This document shows positions 1 through 10,392 of a DNA stretch of 64,000 bases, one piece after another; the first letter of the stretch is position 1, and each line of letters opens with the position of its first letter. The translations under genes and the position numbers were made by a program. Origin of the DNA: Elephas maximus indicus (Eukaryota; Chordata; Mammalia; Proboscidea; Elephantidae); the NCBI RefSeq assembly GCF_024166365.1, contig NC_064820.1, forward strand, positions 58,815,501 through 58,879,500. The letters are read 5' to 3'. The notes beneath the pieces were generated by a model. The model saw nothing but the letters and a program-made list of their open reading frames with translations, ran no database searches and was not told the origin of the DNA.

Positions 1-177
1 TTCTGATTAAAAGGGGGAAAAATGTAGAACAGAATTTCAAATTCTCATGGACTTCAGACTTCAGGCGCTAGGAAGATTGGACAAACCCATGAAAGTATTG
101 CCCTGAGATAATCTTTGAACCATAAACCAAAAATATTCTCTGAAGTCTTCTTAAAACCTAAGTTTAGCTTAACTAGT
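1..177 (+). repeat. 5' part of an unassigned retrotransposon-like repeat, cut by the window edge
   Basis: This stretch continues at 5176-5430 after the L1 insertion: the 13 bp target site at 178-190 is duplicated at 5163-5175. I do not recognise the family by name. Its 3' end recurs at two other places in the window. Confidence 0.5.
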
Positions 178-190
178 AAAAAAGGTCTGC

Positions 191-3100
191 CTTAATATTA
201 AGGTAACCACAAAGAGGTCTAACAATTCCATAACTCAAAAGAAAAACCAAGAAAAACATAGCGACTCAGCAAACATAAATTCGACTACTATGAAAATGAG
301 GAACAGACAATTTACAAAGAAAAACATCTCAGCACAAAAAAGTAAGTGGAAAAATGAAATTGTCAACAACACACACAAAAAGGCATCAAAATCACAGCAC
401 TAAACACATTCTTATCTATAATTACCCTGAATGTAAATGGACTAAATGCATCAATAAAGAGAGAGATAGTCTCAGACTGGATTAAGAAACACGATCCATC
501 TATATGCTGCCTACAAGAGACACACCTTAGACTTAGAGACACAAACAAACTAAAACTCAAAGGATGGAAAAAAATATATCAAGCAAACAACAATCAAAAA
601 AGAGCAGGAGTAGCAATATTAATTTCTGACAAAATAGACTTCAAAGTTAAATCCACCACAAAGGATAAAGAAGGACACTACATAATGATTAAAGGCACAA
701 TTGACCAGGAAGATATAACCATATTAAATATTTATGCACTCAATGATAGGGCTGCAAGATACATAAAACAAACTTTAACAGAACTGAAAAGTGAGATAGA
801 CACCTCCACAATTATAGTAGGAGACTTCAACACACCACTTTCGGGAATGGACAGGACTTCCAGTAAGAAGCTCAATAGAGACACGGAAGACATAATTGCT
901 GCAATCAACCAACTTGACCTCATAGACCTATACAGAACACTCCACCCAAAAGCTGCAAAATATACTTTTTTTTCTAGTGCACATGGAACATTCTCTAGAA
1001 TAGATTACATATTAGGTCATAAAACAGACCTTTGCAGAATCCAAAACATCGAAATATTACAAAGCATCTTCTCAGACCACAAGGCCATAAAAGTGGAAAT
1101 CAATAACAGAAAAATCAGGGAAAAGAAATCAAATACTTGGAAACTGAACAATACCCTGCTCAAAAAAGACTGGGTTATAGAAGACATTAAGGAGGGAATA
1201 AAGAAATTCATAGAATGCAACGAGAATGAAAACACTTCCTATCAAAACCTCTGGGACACAGCAAAAGCAGTGCTCAGAGGTCAATTTATATCGATAAATG
1301 CACACATACAAAAAGAAGAGCCAAAATCAGAGAACTGTCCCTACAACTTGAACAAATAGAAAGTGAGCAACAAAAGAACCCATCAGGCACCAGAAGAAAA
1401 CAAATAATAAAAATTAGAGCTGAACTAAATGAATTAGAGAACAGAAAAACAATTGAAAGAATTAACAAAGCCAAAAGCTGGTTCTTCGAAAAAACTAACA
1501 AAATTGATAAACCATTGGCCAGACTGACTAAAGAAACACAGGAAAGGAAACAAATAACCCGAATAAGAGACGAGATGGGCCATATCACAACAGACACAAC
1601 TGAAATTAAAAGAATCATATCAGATTATTACGAAAAATTGTACTCTAACAAATTTGCAAACCTAGAAGGAATGGATGAATTCCTAGAAAAACACTACCTA
1701 CCTAAACTAACACAATCAGGAGTAGAACAACTAAATAGACCCATAACAAAAAAAGAGATTGATAAGGTAATCAAAAAACTCCCAACAAAAAAAAAGCCCT
1801 GGCCCGGATGGCTTCATTGCAGAGTTCTACCAAACTTTCAGAGAAGAGTTAACACCACTACTACTAAAGGTATTTCAAAGCATAGAAAAGGATGGAATAC
1901 TACCCAACTCATTCTATGAAGCCACCATATCCCTGATGCTAAAACCAGGTAAAGACGCCACAAAAAAAAGAAAATTACAGACCTATATCCATCATGAACA
2001 TAGATGCAAAAATCCTCAACAAAATTCTAGCCAATAGAATTCAACAACATATCAAAAAAATAATCCACCACGACCAAGTGGGATTTATACCAGGTATGCA
2101 AAGTTGGTTTAATATTAGCAAAACCATTAATGTAATCCACCATATAAATAAAACAAAAGACAAAAACCACATGATCTTATCAATTGATGCAGAAAAGGCA
2201 TTCGACAAAGTCCAATACCCATTCACGATAAAAACTCTCAGCAAAATAGGAATTGAAGGAAAATTCCTCAACATAATAAAGGGCATCTATACAAAGCCAA
2301 CAGCCAACATCATTCTAAATGGAGAGAGCCTGAAAGCATTTCCCTTGAGAACGTGAACCAGACAAGGATGCCCTTTATCACCACTCTTATTCAACATTGT
2401 GCTAGAGGTCCTAGCCAGAGCAATTAGGCTAGACAAAGAAATAAAGGGCATCCAGATTGGCAAGGAAGAATTAAAATTATCTCTATTTGCAGATGACATG
2501 ATCTTATACACAGAAAACCCTAAGGAATCCTCCAGAAAACTACTGAAACTAATAGAAGAGTTGGGCAGAGTCTCAGGTTATAAGATAAACACACAAAAAT
2601 CACTTGGATTCCTCTACATCAACAAAGAGGAAATCACCAAATCTATACCATTCACGGTAGCCAAAAAGAAGATAAAATACTTAGGAATAAATCTTACCAA
2701 AGATGTGAAAGACCTATACAAAGAAAACTACAAAGTACTAGTGCACGAAACTAAAAAGGACCTACATAAGTGGAAAAACATACCTTGCTCATGGATAGGA
2801 AGACTTAACATAGTAAAAGTGTCTATTCTACCAAAAGCCATCTATACATACAACGCACTTCCGATCCAAATTCCAGTGACATTTTTTAAAGTGATGGAGA
2901 AACAAATCACCAACTTCATGTGGAAGGGAAAGAAGCCTCGGATAAGTAAAGCATTACTGAAAAAGAAGAAGAAAGTGGGAGGCCTCACTCTACCTGATTT
3001 CAGAACCTATTATACAGCCACAGTAGTCAAAACAGCCTGATGCTGGTACAACAGGCACATAGACCCACGGAACAGAATTGAGAACCCAGATATAAATCCA

Positions 3101-5162
3101 TCCACATATGAGCAGCTGATATTTGACAAAGGACCAGTGTCAGTTAATTGGGGAAATGATAGTCTTTTTAACAAATGGTGCTGGCATAACTGGATATCCA
3201 TTTGCAAAAAAATGAAACAGGACCCATACCTCACACCATGCACAAAAACTAACTCCAAGTGGATCAAAGACCTAAACATAAAGACTAAAACGATAAAAAT
3301 CATGGAAGAAAAAATAGGGACAACCCTAGGAGCCCTAATACAAGGCATAAACAGAATACAAAACATTACTAAAAATGACGAAGAGAAAGCAGATAACTGG
3401 GAGCTCCTAAAAATCAAACGCCTATGCTCATCTAAAGACTTCACCAAAAGAGTAAAAAGACCACCTACAGATTGGGAAAAAATTTTCAGCTATGACATCT
3501 CTGACCAGCGCCTGATCTCTAAAGTCTATATGATTCTGTTAAAACTCAACCACAAAAAGACAAACAACCCAATCAAAAAGTGGGCAAGGGATATGAACAC
3601 GCACTTCACTAAAGAGGATATTCAGGCTGCTAACAGACACATGAGAAAATGCTCTCAATCATTAGCCATTAGAGAAATGCAAATTAAAACCATGGTGAGA
3701 TTCCATCTCACTCCAACAAGGCTGGCATTAATCCAAAAAACACAAAAGAATAAATGTTGGAGGGGCTGCGGAGAGATTGGAACTCTTATACACTGCTGGT
3801 GGGAATGTAAAATGGTACAACCACTTTGGAAATCTATCTGGCGTTTTCTTAAAAAGTTAGAAATAGAACTACCATACAACCCAGAAATCCCACTCCTCGG
3901 AATATACCCTAGAGAAATAAGAGCCTTTACATGAATAGATATACGCACACCCATATTTATTGCAGCACTGTTTACAATAGCAAAAAGCTGGAAACAACCA
4001 AGGTGTCCATCAATAGATGAATGGTTAAATAAATTATGGTACATTCACACAATGGAATACTACGCATCGATAAAGAACAGTGACGAATCTGTGAAACATT
4101 TCATAACATGCAGGAACCTGGAAGGCATTATGCTGAGTGAAATTAGTCAGATGCAAAAGGACAAATACTGTATAAGACCACTATTATAAGTTCTTGAGAA
4201 ATAGCATAAACCGAGAAGAACACATTCTTTTGTGGTTATGAGAGGGGGGAGGGAGGGTGGGAGAGGGTTATTTACTGGTTACTAGATAATTTTTTTTTTT
4301 TTTTTAGATAAGAACTGCTTTAGGTGAAGGGAAGGACAATACTCAATACAGGGAAGGTCAGCTCAACTGGACTGGACCAAAAGCAAAGGTGGGGGTTTGG
4401 GGACTATGGCTTAAGGGGATTTCCAAGTCGGTTGGCATAATAAACTCTATTATGATAACATTCTGCATCCCACTTAGAAGTGTGGCGTCTGGGGTCTTAA
4501 AGGCTAACAAGCGGCCATCTAAGATGCATCAATTGGTCTCAACCCATCTGGATCAAAGGAGAATGAAGAACACCAAGGTCACATGATAACTATGAGCCCA
4601 AGAGACAGAAAGGGCCACATGAACTAGAGACTTACATCATCCTGAGACCAGAAGAACTAGATGGTGCCCGGCCACAACCGATGACTGCCCTGACAGCGAA
4701 CACAACAGAGAACTTCTGAGGGAGCAGGACAACAGTGGGATGCAGACCCCAAATTCTCATAAAAAGACCAGACTTAATGGTCTGACTGAGACTAGAAGAA
4801 TCCCGGCGGTCATGGTCCCCAAACCTTCTGTTGGCCCAGGACAGGAACCATTCCCGAAGACAACTCATCAGACATGGAAGGGACTGGACAATGGGCTGGA
4901 GAGAGATGCTGATGAAGAGTGAGCTACTTGTATCAGGTGGACACTTGAGACTGTGTTGGCATCTCCTGTCTGGAGGGGAGATGGGAGGGTAGAGAGGGTT
5001 AGAAACTGACAAAAGGGTCATGAAAGGAGAGACTGGAAGAAGGGAGCGGGCTGACTCATTAGGGGGAGAGTAAATGGGAGTATGTAGTAAGGTGTATATA
5101 AGCTTACATGTGACAGATTGACTTGATTTGTAAACTTAAAGCACAATAAAAATTATTAAAAA
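191..5162 (+). mobile_element. 5'-truncated L1 (LINE-1), sense, with 13 bp target-site duplication
   Basis: It begins just upstream of ORF2 and runs through the whole ORF2 and 3' UTR to a short poly(A) after AATAAA. AAAAAAGGTCTGC at 178-190 is repeated exactly at 5163-5175, so this is a target-primed insertion of 4972 bp. The 3' UTR has the usual G-rich polypurine tract (about 4238-4267). ORF1 is absent, so it could not move on its own even with an intact ORF2. Confidence 0.92.
405..4188 (+). pseudogene. Broken L1 ORF2 (endonuclease-reverse transcriptase)
   Basis: Order seen: an APE-type endonuclease with LNVNGLN and CLQETH (from about 425), GDFNTP (about 823) and the SDHKAI end (about 1070). 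Then the reverse transcriptase with [12 protein letters not shown] (about 2179-2214) and catalytic FADD at 2486-2497. Last comes the cysteine-rich tail [18 protein letters not shown] (about 3757-3810). Frameshifts and stops break it at about 600-685, 1360-1515, 1800-1990, 2357, 3040 and 3934. Intact mammalian ORF2 is about 1275 codons, so this copy is non-functional. Confidence 0.9.
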
Positions 5163-5175
5163 AAAAAAGGTCTGC

Positions 5176-5430
5176 TGTGAGCATTATGCTGTTTCAAGAA
5201 CTATCTATACGGGGTCAAATTGACAATTCCAGCTCGAAAGATCAGATGGAAACCTTAGAGGGGAGTGAATTTGTTAACGGGGGAGGAACAACTCAGAAAA
5301 AGAAGGGAAGAATGGCTGTACAACCTGAAGAACCCAATCAGTGTCACTGAATTGTACATGTAGAAACAGTTGAAGTGGTGTTTGTTTTGCTGTGTATATT
5401 CTCAACAGCAAAATAAATAAAATTAAAAAA
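5176..5430 (+). repeat. 3' part of the unassigned retrotransposon-like repeat
   Basis: It ends in a block reading 'gtacatgtagaaacagttg...ttttgctgtgtatattctcaacagc' and a simple AATAAATAAAATTA tail. The same terminal block occurs 5'-truncated at 8297-8371 and 37568-37656, as expected of a LINE or a LINE-mobilised element. Confidence 0.55.
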
Positions 5431-5460
5431 AAATCTTTCAATAGGTAGGTAAATAGATAC

Positions 5461-5664
5461 AGATATTATTGGTTCTGTTTCTCTGGAGAACCCTAAGACA
5501 GCTTTTGGTATTGAGAGTGCTTCTAGAGGAACAGAATCTTAAGAATGAGTTTTCTGAATTGATTCTGAAGTTTCTAGAATTGGTTCTCAAATCTGGTTAA
5601 ACTTAAAGGGACTAATGACTCTATTTCTAGTAAGAAAGAGGGCACTGATAGTACAAAGTATGAT
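5461..5664 (+). mobile_element. ERVL-like provirus fragment: LTR 3' end, primer-binding site and start of internal region
   Basis: 5461-5500 resembles the 3' end of an ERVL/MaLR LTR ('tttctctggagaacccta', ending CA). A primer-binding-like TGGTATTGAGAGTGC follows at 5506-5520, similar to the tRNA-Leu site of class III elements. The LTR upstream part is missing. The internal region is then interrupted by an RTE and resumes downstream. Confidence 0.6.
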
Positions 5665-6371
5665 GTGGCAATGTTCTTGTTGTTGGTAGGTGCCATCGAG
5701 TTGGTTCCAATTCATAGTGACCCTATGCACAACAGAAGGAAACACTGCCAGGTCCTGTGTCATCCTCACAATTGTTGCTATGCTTGAACCCATTGTTGCA
5801 GCCACTGTGTCAACCCATCTTGTTGAGGGTCTTCCTCTTTTTTGCTCACACACTACTTTCCTAAGCATGATGTCCTTCACTAGGGGCTGATCCCTCCTGA
5901 TAATATGTTCAAAGTATGTAAGACTAGTCTCTCCATTCTTGCTTCTAAGGAGCATTCTGTAGTTCTTCCAAGACACATTTGTTTGTTCTTTTGGCAGTCC
6001 ACGGTATATTCAATATTCTTCTCCAACACCACAATTCAAAGGCGTCAACTCTTCTTCGGTCTTCCTTATTCATTCTCCAGCTTTCACATGCATATGACAC
6101 TACTGAAAATACCATGGCTTGGGTCAGGGGTACCTTAGTCCTCAAGGTGACATCCTTTTTTTCATCACTTTAAATAGGTCTTTTGTAGCCAATTTGCCCA
6201 GTGCAATGAGTCTTTTGATTTCTTGACTGCTACTTCCATGGGTATTGATTGTGGATCCAAGTAAAATAAAATCCTTGACAACCTCAATCGCCTCTCCGTT
6301 TATCATGATGTTGCTTATTGGTCCAGTTGTGAGGATTTTTGTTTTCTTTATGTTGAGATGTAATCCATCCA
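5665..6371 (-). mobile_element. 5'-truncated RTE-clade LINE, 3' end of ORF2, antisense
   Basis: Minus-strand frames give reverse-transcriptase tail motifs: LHLNIKKTKILTTGPISN, LLGSTINTHGSSSQEIK, AFELWCWRRILNIPWTAKRTNK and the terminal RWVDTVAATMGSSI. Frameshifts break the frame near 5976 and 6142. The element begins with the GTTGTTGG-type tail of the elephant RTE1 family. Confidence 0.88.
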
Positions 6372-6388
6372 ATATAGCAATAGAGATG

Positions 6389-6567
6389 TGAAACCCTGGT
6401 GGTGTAGTGGTTCAGCTACAGCTGCTAACCAAAAGATCAGCAGTTCGAATCCACCAAGGGCTCCTTAGAAACCCTATGGGGCAGTTCTACTCTGTCCTAT
6501 AGGGTCTCTATGAGTTGGAATCAACTTGACGGTAACGGGTTTGGGTTTTTTTTGTTTTGTTTTTTTT
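6389..6567 (+). mobile_element. AfroSINE in the left arm of the inverted repeat
   Basis: It runs from 'aaccctggtggtgtagtgg' through the Pol III B-box-like 'cagttcgaatccacc' to 'gacggtaacgggtttggg' and a T-rich tail with two G interruptions. It is the mirror of the copy at 6919-7099. Confidence 0.92.
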
Positions 6568-6806
6568 GTTTATCAAATACTTGTAAAAGACAAGGTTCTG
6601 GGTAATCATATATCTGATACCTTAGAACATTTTTGCCAAACTGACAAGTATAATGACATTGGCTGGTTGCTGCTAATTTCACTGCACGAAATGAGGGGAA
6701 AAAAATCATGAGCGCAGGGCTTCAAATTTCCAGCTCAAGTGATGCATAAATGACCTGAAAGTTTCTATATAACTTTATATAGAAAAATCTTATGTTTTGT
6801 AACCAC
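6568..6806 (+). mobile_element. Likely ERVL-like internal sequence between the SINE and the foldback insert
   Basis: AT-rich sequence that I read as the same retroviral internal region. Its end (TTGTAACCAC at 6797-6806) appears to continue naturally at 7119 (AGAGCTGAGATTG), with the foldback insert between. The assignment is inference. Confidence 0.4.
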
Positions 6807-6918
6807 AAGATTTTTCTATATAAAGTTATATAGAAACTTTCGTCATTATACTTGTCAGTTTGGCAAAAATGTTCTAAGGTATCAGATATATAATTACCCA
6901 GAACCTTGTCTTTTACAA

Positions 6919-7099
6919 GTATTTGATAAACAAAAAAAAAAAAACCCAAACCCGTTACCGTCAAGTTGATTCCAACTCATAGAGACCCTATAGGACAGAG
7001 TAGAACTGCCCCATAGGGTTTCTAAGGAGCCCTTGGTGGATTCGAACTGCTGATCTTTTGGTTAGCAGCTGTAGCTGAACCACTACACCACCAGGGTTT
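6919..7099 (-). mobile_element. AfroSINE in the right arm of the inverted repeat
   Basis: This is the mirror copy of 6389-6567 with the same flanking bases and a shorter, uninterrupted A/T tail. It appears to have arisen by inverted duplication. Confidence 0.92.
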
Positions 7100-7118
7100 C
7101 ACATCTCTATTGCTATAT

Positions 7119-8220
7119 AGAGCTGAGATTGCTGAAAACCAAACTCAGAGTCTCGCCCTACAAGTGGCTGAATTACAACACAAATTGAATTCTCAACCTC
7201 GAACCGTGTCTGATGTGAAAGCATTGATTGGGAGAGGTGGGTATCCTGAATATTGGAATTGGAACGTATGAACAGATCCCGATGAAGCTGGGAACATGTA
7301 GTCCCTAAATTCTGCTGAGCCTTCTTTGCCAGGAAAAGCAGCCCTTCCACCTCCATCTATGAAAATTAACCCTGTTTTGCCTGAGGAACCTGTACTAGCT
7401 TCACCTGAGACAGTGGTCTTGCAAGGCACTGCTGATTCTCATCAAGACCCACTACTATCACCTGTGTTTGCTTCTAGATCTACAACTAGACTCACGTCTC
7501 AGTAGACCCAGAAAAGTGAGGTAGAAAATGTGACACATGAAGAGACATGATATACTCCAAAAGAACCACATGATTTTTCTAATTTATACAGATAGGAATT
7601 TGATGAATATGTGTGGCAATAATCAGTAAAGTTGTTGGATAATGGTGGAAGGAACACAAACTTGGATTAGGCTGAATTTATTAATACGGACCCACTAAGC
7701 AGAAGTTCTAGATTCACTGTTTCAGCTTGAGGGGTTAGAAAAGGGCTGTAACAGTTTGATTGGTTGACTGAAACATGGACCAAAAGGTGGCCTACATAAA
7801 TGAAGCAGAAATGCCAGAACTGCCTTGGTATACTGTATAAGAAGGTATCCAAAGACGTAGGGAGATTTTAATGTTAGAGTAGGTTTATCATGTAAGACTT
7901 GCTCACCCACCCCAGCAGGGGCTAGAGGACACACCTTTCACCACAACTGTGAGGAATAAATTTGTGAGGGGAGTTTCAACATCTTAGAAGAGCTCAGTGA
8001 TTGCTCTTCTCTGCAGGTCAGGAATTACAGTGGGAACTACTGCCACTAAACTGGAATTCTTAAATGCATGTCCCATAAAGCCCTACGCTGAAGCTGAGGT
8101 ATCATCGCTCGGACACAGATTTCAGCCCATAGCATCCACTCTAAGGCTGACACGGTGAGATGAACAGGTTAGATTCAGTTATATGACCTGCAAGGTCACC
8201 CAGCCAATGATTCTTTTTAC
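7119..8220 (+). mobile_element. ERVL-like internal (gag-region) remnant, continuing
   Basis: The sequence continues the interrupted provirus, e.g. the 'gctgagattgctgaaaaccaaactcagagtctcgcc' and 'gcccttccacctccatctatg' region typical of class III gag. It has many stops and no long frame on the plus strand. The 3' boundary is approximate. Confidence 0.5.
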
Positions 8221-8296
8221 ATCTTGCTCCAAATAATTTTTAATTCTTTAGCTATCATTGCACTGCCTTAGTCTTCCTTTAGGTAAAATATAGACA

Positions 8297-8371
8297 CGCA
8301 TGTAGAAACTGTTGAATTGATGTAGGTTTTGCTATATTTCTAACAACAACAAAATAAAATAAATTATTTTA
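8297..8371 (+). repeat. 5'-truncated copy of the unassigned repeat's 3' tail
   Basis: It repeats the 'atgtagaaactgttgaattg...gttttgctatatttctaac' block and AATAAA-rich tail of 5344-5430. Flanking AAAATATAGA occurs at 8286-8295 and again at about 8372-8381, a plausible target-site duplication. Confidence 0.6.
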
Positions 8372-8479
8372 AAAATATAGATTGAAAATATCATTAGTTA
8401 ATATTATAAAATAATAATATAGTAACTCTTCAACTTAAAGTGTTAATCATATTATTCTTATATGTGACCTGTTAATTAG

Positions 8480-8702
8480 GGAGCCCTGCTAGCACAGTGG
8501 TTAGGTACTTGGGTGCTAACTGAAAGGTTGGTGGTTAAAACCCACCAACTGCTCCATGGGAGAAAGATGTGGCACTCTGCTTCCAAAAGATTACATTCTT
8601 AGGAACCCCATGGGGCAGTTCTACTCTGTCCTGTTGGGTTACTACGAGTCGGAATAACTCACCGGCAACAGCTTTGGTTTTTTTTTTGTTCGTTTGTTTT
8701 TA
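8480..8702 (+). mobile_element. AfroSINE, long variant, with 9 bp target-site duplication
   Basis: It carries the extra internal 'gagaaagatgtggcactctgc' segment and ends in a T-rich tail. GTTAATTAG at 8471-8479 is repeated at 8703-8711. Confidence 0.93.
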
Positions 8703-8711
8703 GTTAATTAG

Positions 8712-9060
8712 AGAAATTAGGGCTAGATGTTAATCCCTTCTCCCATGTAAAAGGACCAATTAAATTAAGCTTCCTTCACACATTTCATGAACAATTATAT
8801 TCAGACTCTTTACATCAACCTCTTCATCATTGCTGAAGCCATCTTCTAAGTCATCTAACATAACTTTTCCAAGCATATTGTCTTTACTGCCAACTGTTTG
8901 AAATATAACCCTTTTTGAGTATGGATATGATTTTATCATTAAAACTCAATCCTAACTCACAAGAATCATTTGCATAACATTATAACTTAATTCCCCTTTG
9001 TCAAGTAACATAACATTTTCATAGGTTCCAGGGATTACTACATAAACATCTTTTAACCCC
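8712..9060. other. Unassigned AT-rich intergenic sequence
   Basis: I see no gene, RNA or recognisable transposon here. Confidence 0.4.
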
Positions 9061-9114
9061 CAAAAAACCAAACCCATTCCCATCAAGTTGATTCCAACTC
9101 ATAGTGACCCTATA
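9061..9114 (-). mobile_element. AfroSINE 3' fragment, antisense
   Basis: Only the tail half remains ('aaccaaacccattcccatcaagttgattccaactcatagtgacccta'). It abuts a sense SINE at 9115. Confidence 0.8.
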
Positions 9115-9274
9115 GCCCTGGGGGTGTAATGGTTAAGAGCTACAGCTGCTAACCAAAGGTTCGGCAGGTCGAATCCACCAGTTGCTCCTTGGAAACCCTA
9201 TGGGGCAGTTCTACTCTGACCTATAGGGTCTATGATTTGCAAGTGCCTCGACGGCAACGAATTTGGTTTTTTTG
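9115..9274 (+). mobile_element. AfroSINE, sense, joined to an antisense SINE fragment
   Basis: It spans 'agccctgggggtgtaatgg' to 'cgacggcaacgaatttggttttttt' and so is nearly complete. The junction with the antisense fragment at 9114/9115 lies within a TATAG-type sequence. Confidence 0.9.
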
Positions 9275-9379
9275 GTATTCTGCCTACCACAGCCACCTTG
9301 GTATAAATTATCATTATTCCTCACTGAGATTATTCCATTTGTCTCTAGATGGGCTTCTCTTGCCTCCCCATGACTACCC

Positions 9380-9965
9380 CCACTCCAATTCTCCCAAAGA
9401 AACTAGAGCACTCCATTTAAAATGTAAGTGTGATCCTGTGACTCCTCTGCTGAAAAACTCTAACACTCCCATCTCACTCAGAATAAAGTCAAAGTCCTCA
9501 CAAAGGCCTAGAAGGGCGATGGTGTATTTTTCACCTCATTATCCGCCATTTTTCCCCTGTTCACTTGGCTCTAGTCACACTAGCCTTCTTGCTGTTCCTG
9601 GAACAGTTAGGCACACTTGCCCTCAGAGCCTTTGCTTATTCCCTCTGCCTGGAATGCTCTATCCCCAGATACCCATAGGGCTTATTCCTTCACTTTCTCA
9701 GATCTCTGCTCAAATGTCACCTTCAGGGGGAATTTCCCTGACCAGGCCTCCCTATATAAAATAGTATCCCCTGCCGCTGACAGTCTCTGTCCTCATTACT
9801 GTTGTTCATTTTCCTTCATAGCTCTTTATATATCATTTCCCAGGAGAAAGTAAGCTCCAGGAGGGCAGGTCTTCATGTTTTGTTCTTTCGCTGCTATTTC
9901 CTTAGTACCTATATCACTGAGATTCTCAGTAACAGTCAATAAATATCTACTGAATGAATGAATTA
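9380..9965 (+). mobile_element. LINE-2 3' end (ancient)
   Basis: It has L2 landmarks in order: 'ctctgcctggaatgctctatccccagatacccat', 'tctgctcaaatgtcaccttc', 'tttccctgaccaggcctccc', and the terminal 'caataaatatctactgaatgaatgaat'. The 191-residue open frame at 9189-9764 crosses this repeat and the SINE and is not a gene. Confidence 0.85.
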
Positions 9966-10242
9966 ATCTAATCATTTTTAAATTCTACTACTGCTAACTG
10001 ATGCAAAATTGATAATTTGTGCCATTAGTTCACAGGAGAGATTTTACCCCCAGAAATGTTAGATGCTTAGGCAGTTAGAGGAGCTGATGGTTGACATGAC
10101 AATTATAAGGATGAAATCCGAAAGGCAGTAAGAAGTGTAAATTTTTAAAAATCCAAGCATAAGTCAAACAAAAAATACATATAAATATATATAATTTTTA
10201 AATTTTCAGTCACTGAAGTTTATGCATTATGAAAATAGTCAA

Positions 10243-10392
10243 CAAGATGGATCGACCCAGTGGCTGCAGCAATGGGCTCAAACATAGCAATGGTTGTGAG
10301 GATGGTGTAGGACCAGGCAGTGTTTCAGTCTGTTGTACATAGGGGTCGCTACGAGTTGGAACCGACTCAATGGCACCTAACAACAACAATTT
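10243..10392 (+). mobile_element. RTE LINE 3' tail, 5'-truncated
   Basis: It corresponds to the last ~150 bases of RTE ORF2 and tail ('atggatcgacccagtggctgcagcaatgggctc' to 'cctaacaacaacaa'). Confidence 0.85.

Larger units (their letters stand above)
6372..7118. repeat. Large near-perfect inverted repeat with a nested 35 bp hairpin
   Basis: The left arm, 6372-6657 (286 nt), matches the reverse complement of 6842-7118 (277 nt). I find only a T/C difference (ATCATA against ATTATA) and a 9-base difference in the SINE T-tract, so identity is about 99%. The spacer is 184 nt. Inside it, 6757-6791 is a perfect inverted repeat of 6807-6841 with a 15 nt loop. Both arms carry the same SINE with the same flanks, so this is an inverted duplication and not two SINE insertions. 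Confidence 0.95.

Noticed and set aside
685-1359. L1 open frame as a host endonuclease gene
   Set aside because: It is one piece of a broken L1 ORF2 inside an element with target-site duplications.
6389-6567. tRNA gene suggested by a B-box-like GTTCGAATCC
   Set aside because: It is the tRNA-derived head of an AfroSINE; the cloverleaf is not preserved and the sequence recurs many times.
9189-9764. 191-codon plus-strand frame
   Set aside because: It runs through a SINE and a LINE-2 3' end, so it is a chance frame over repeats.
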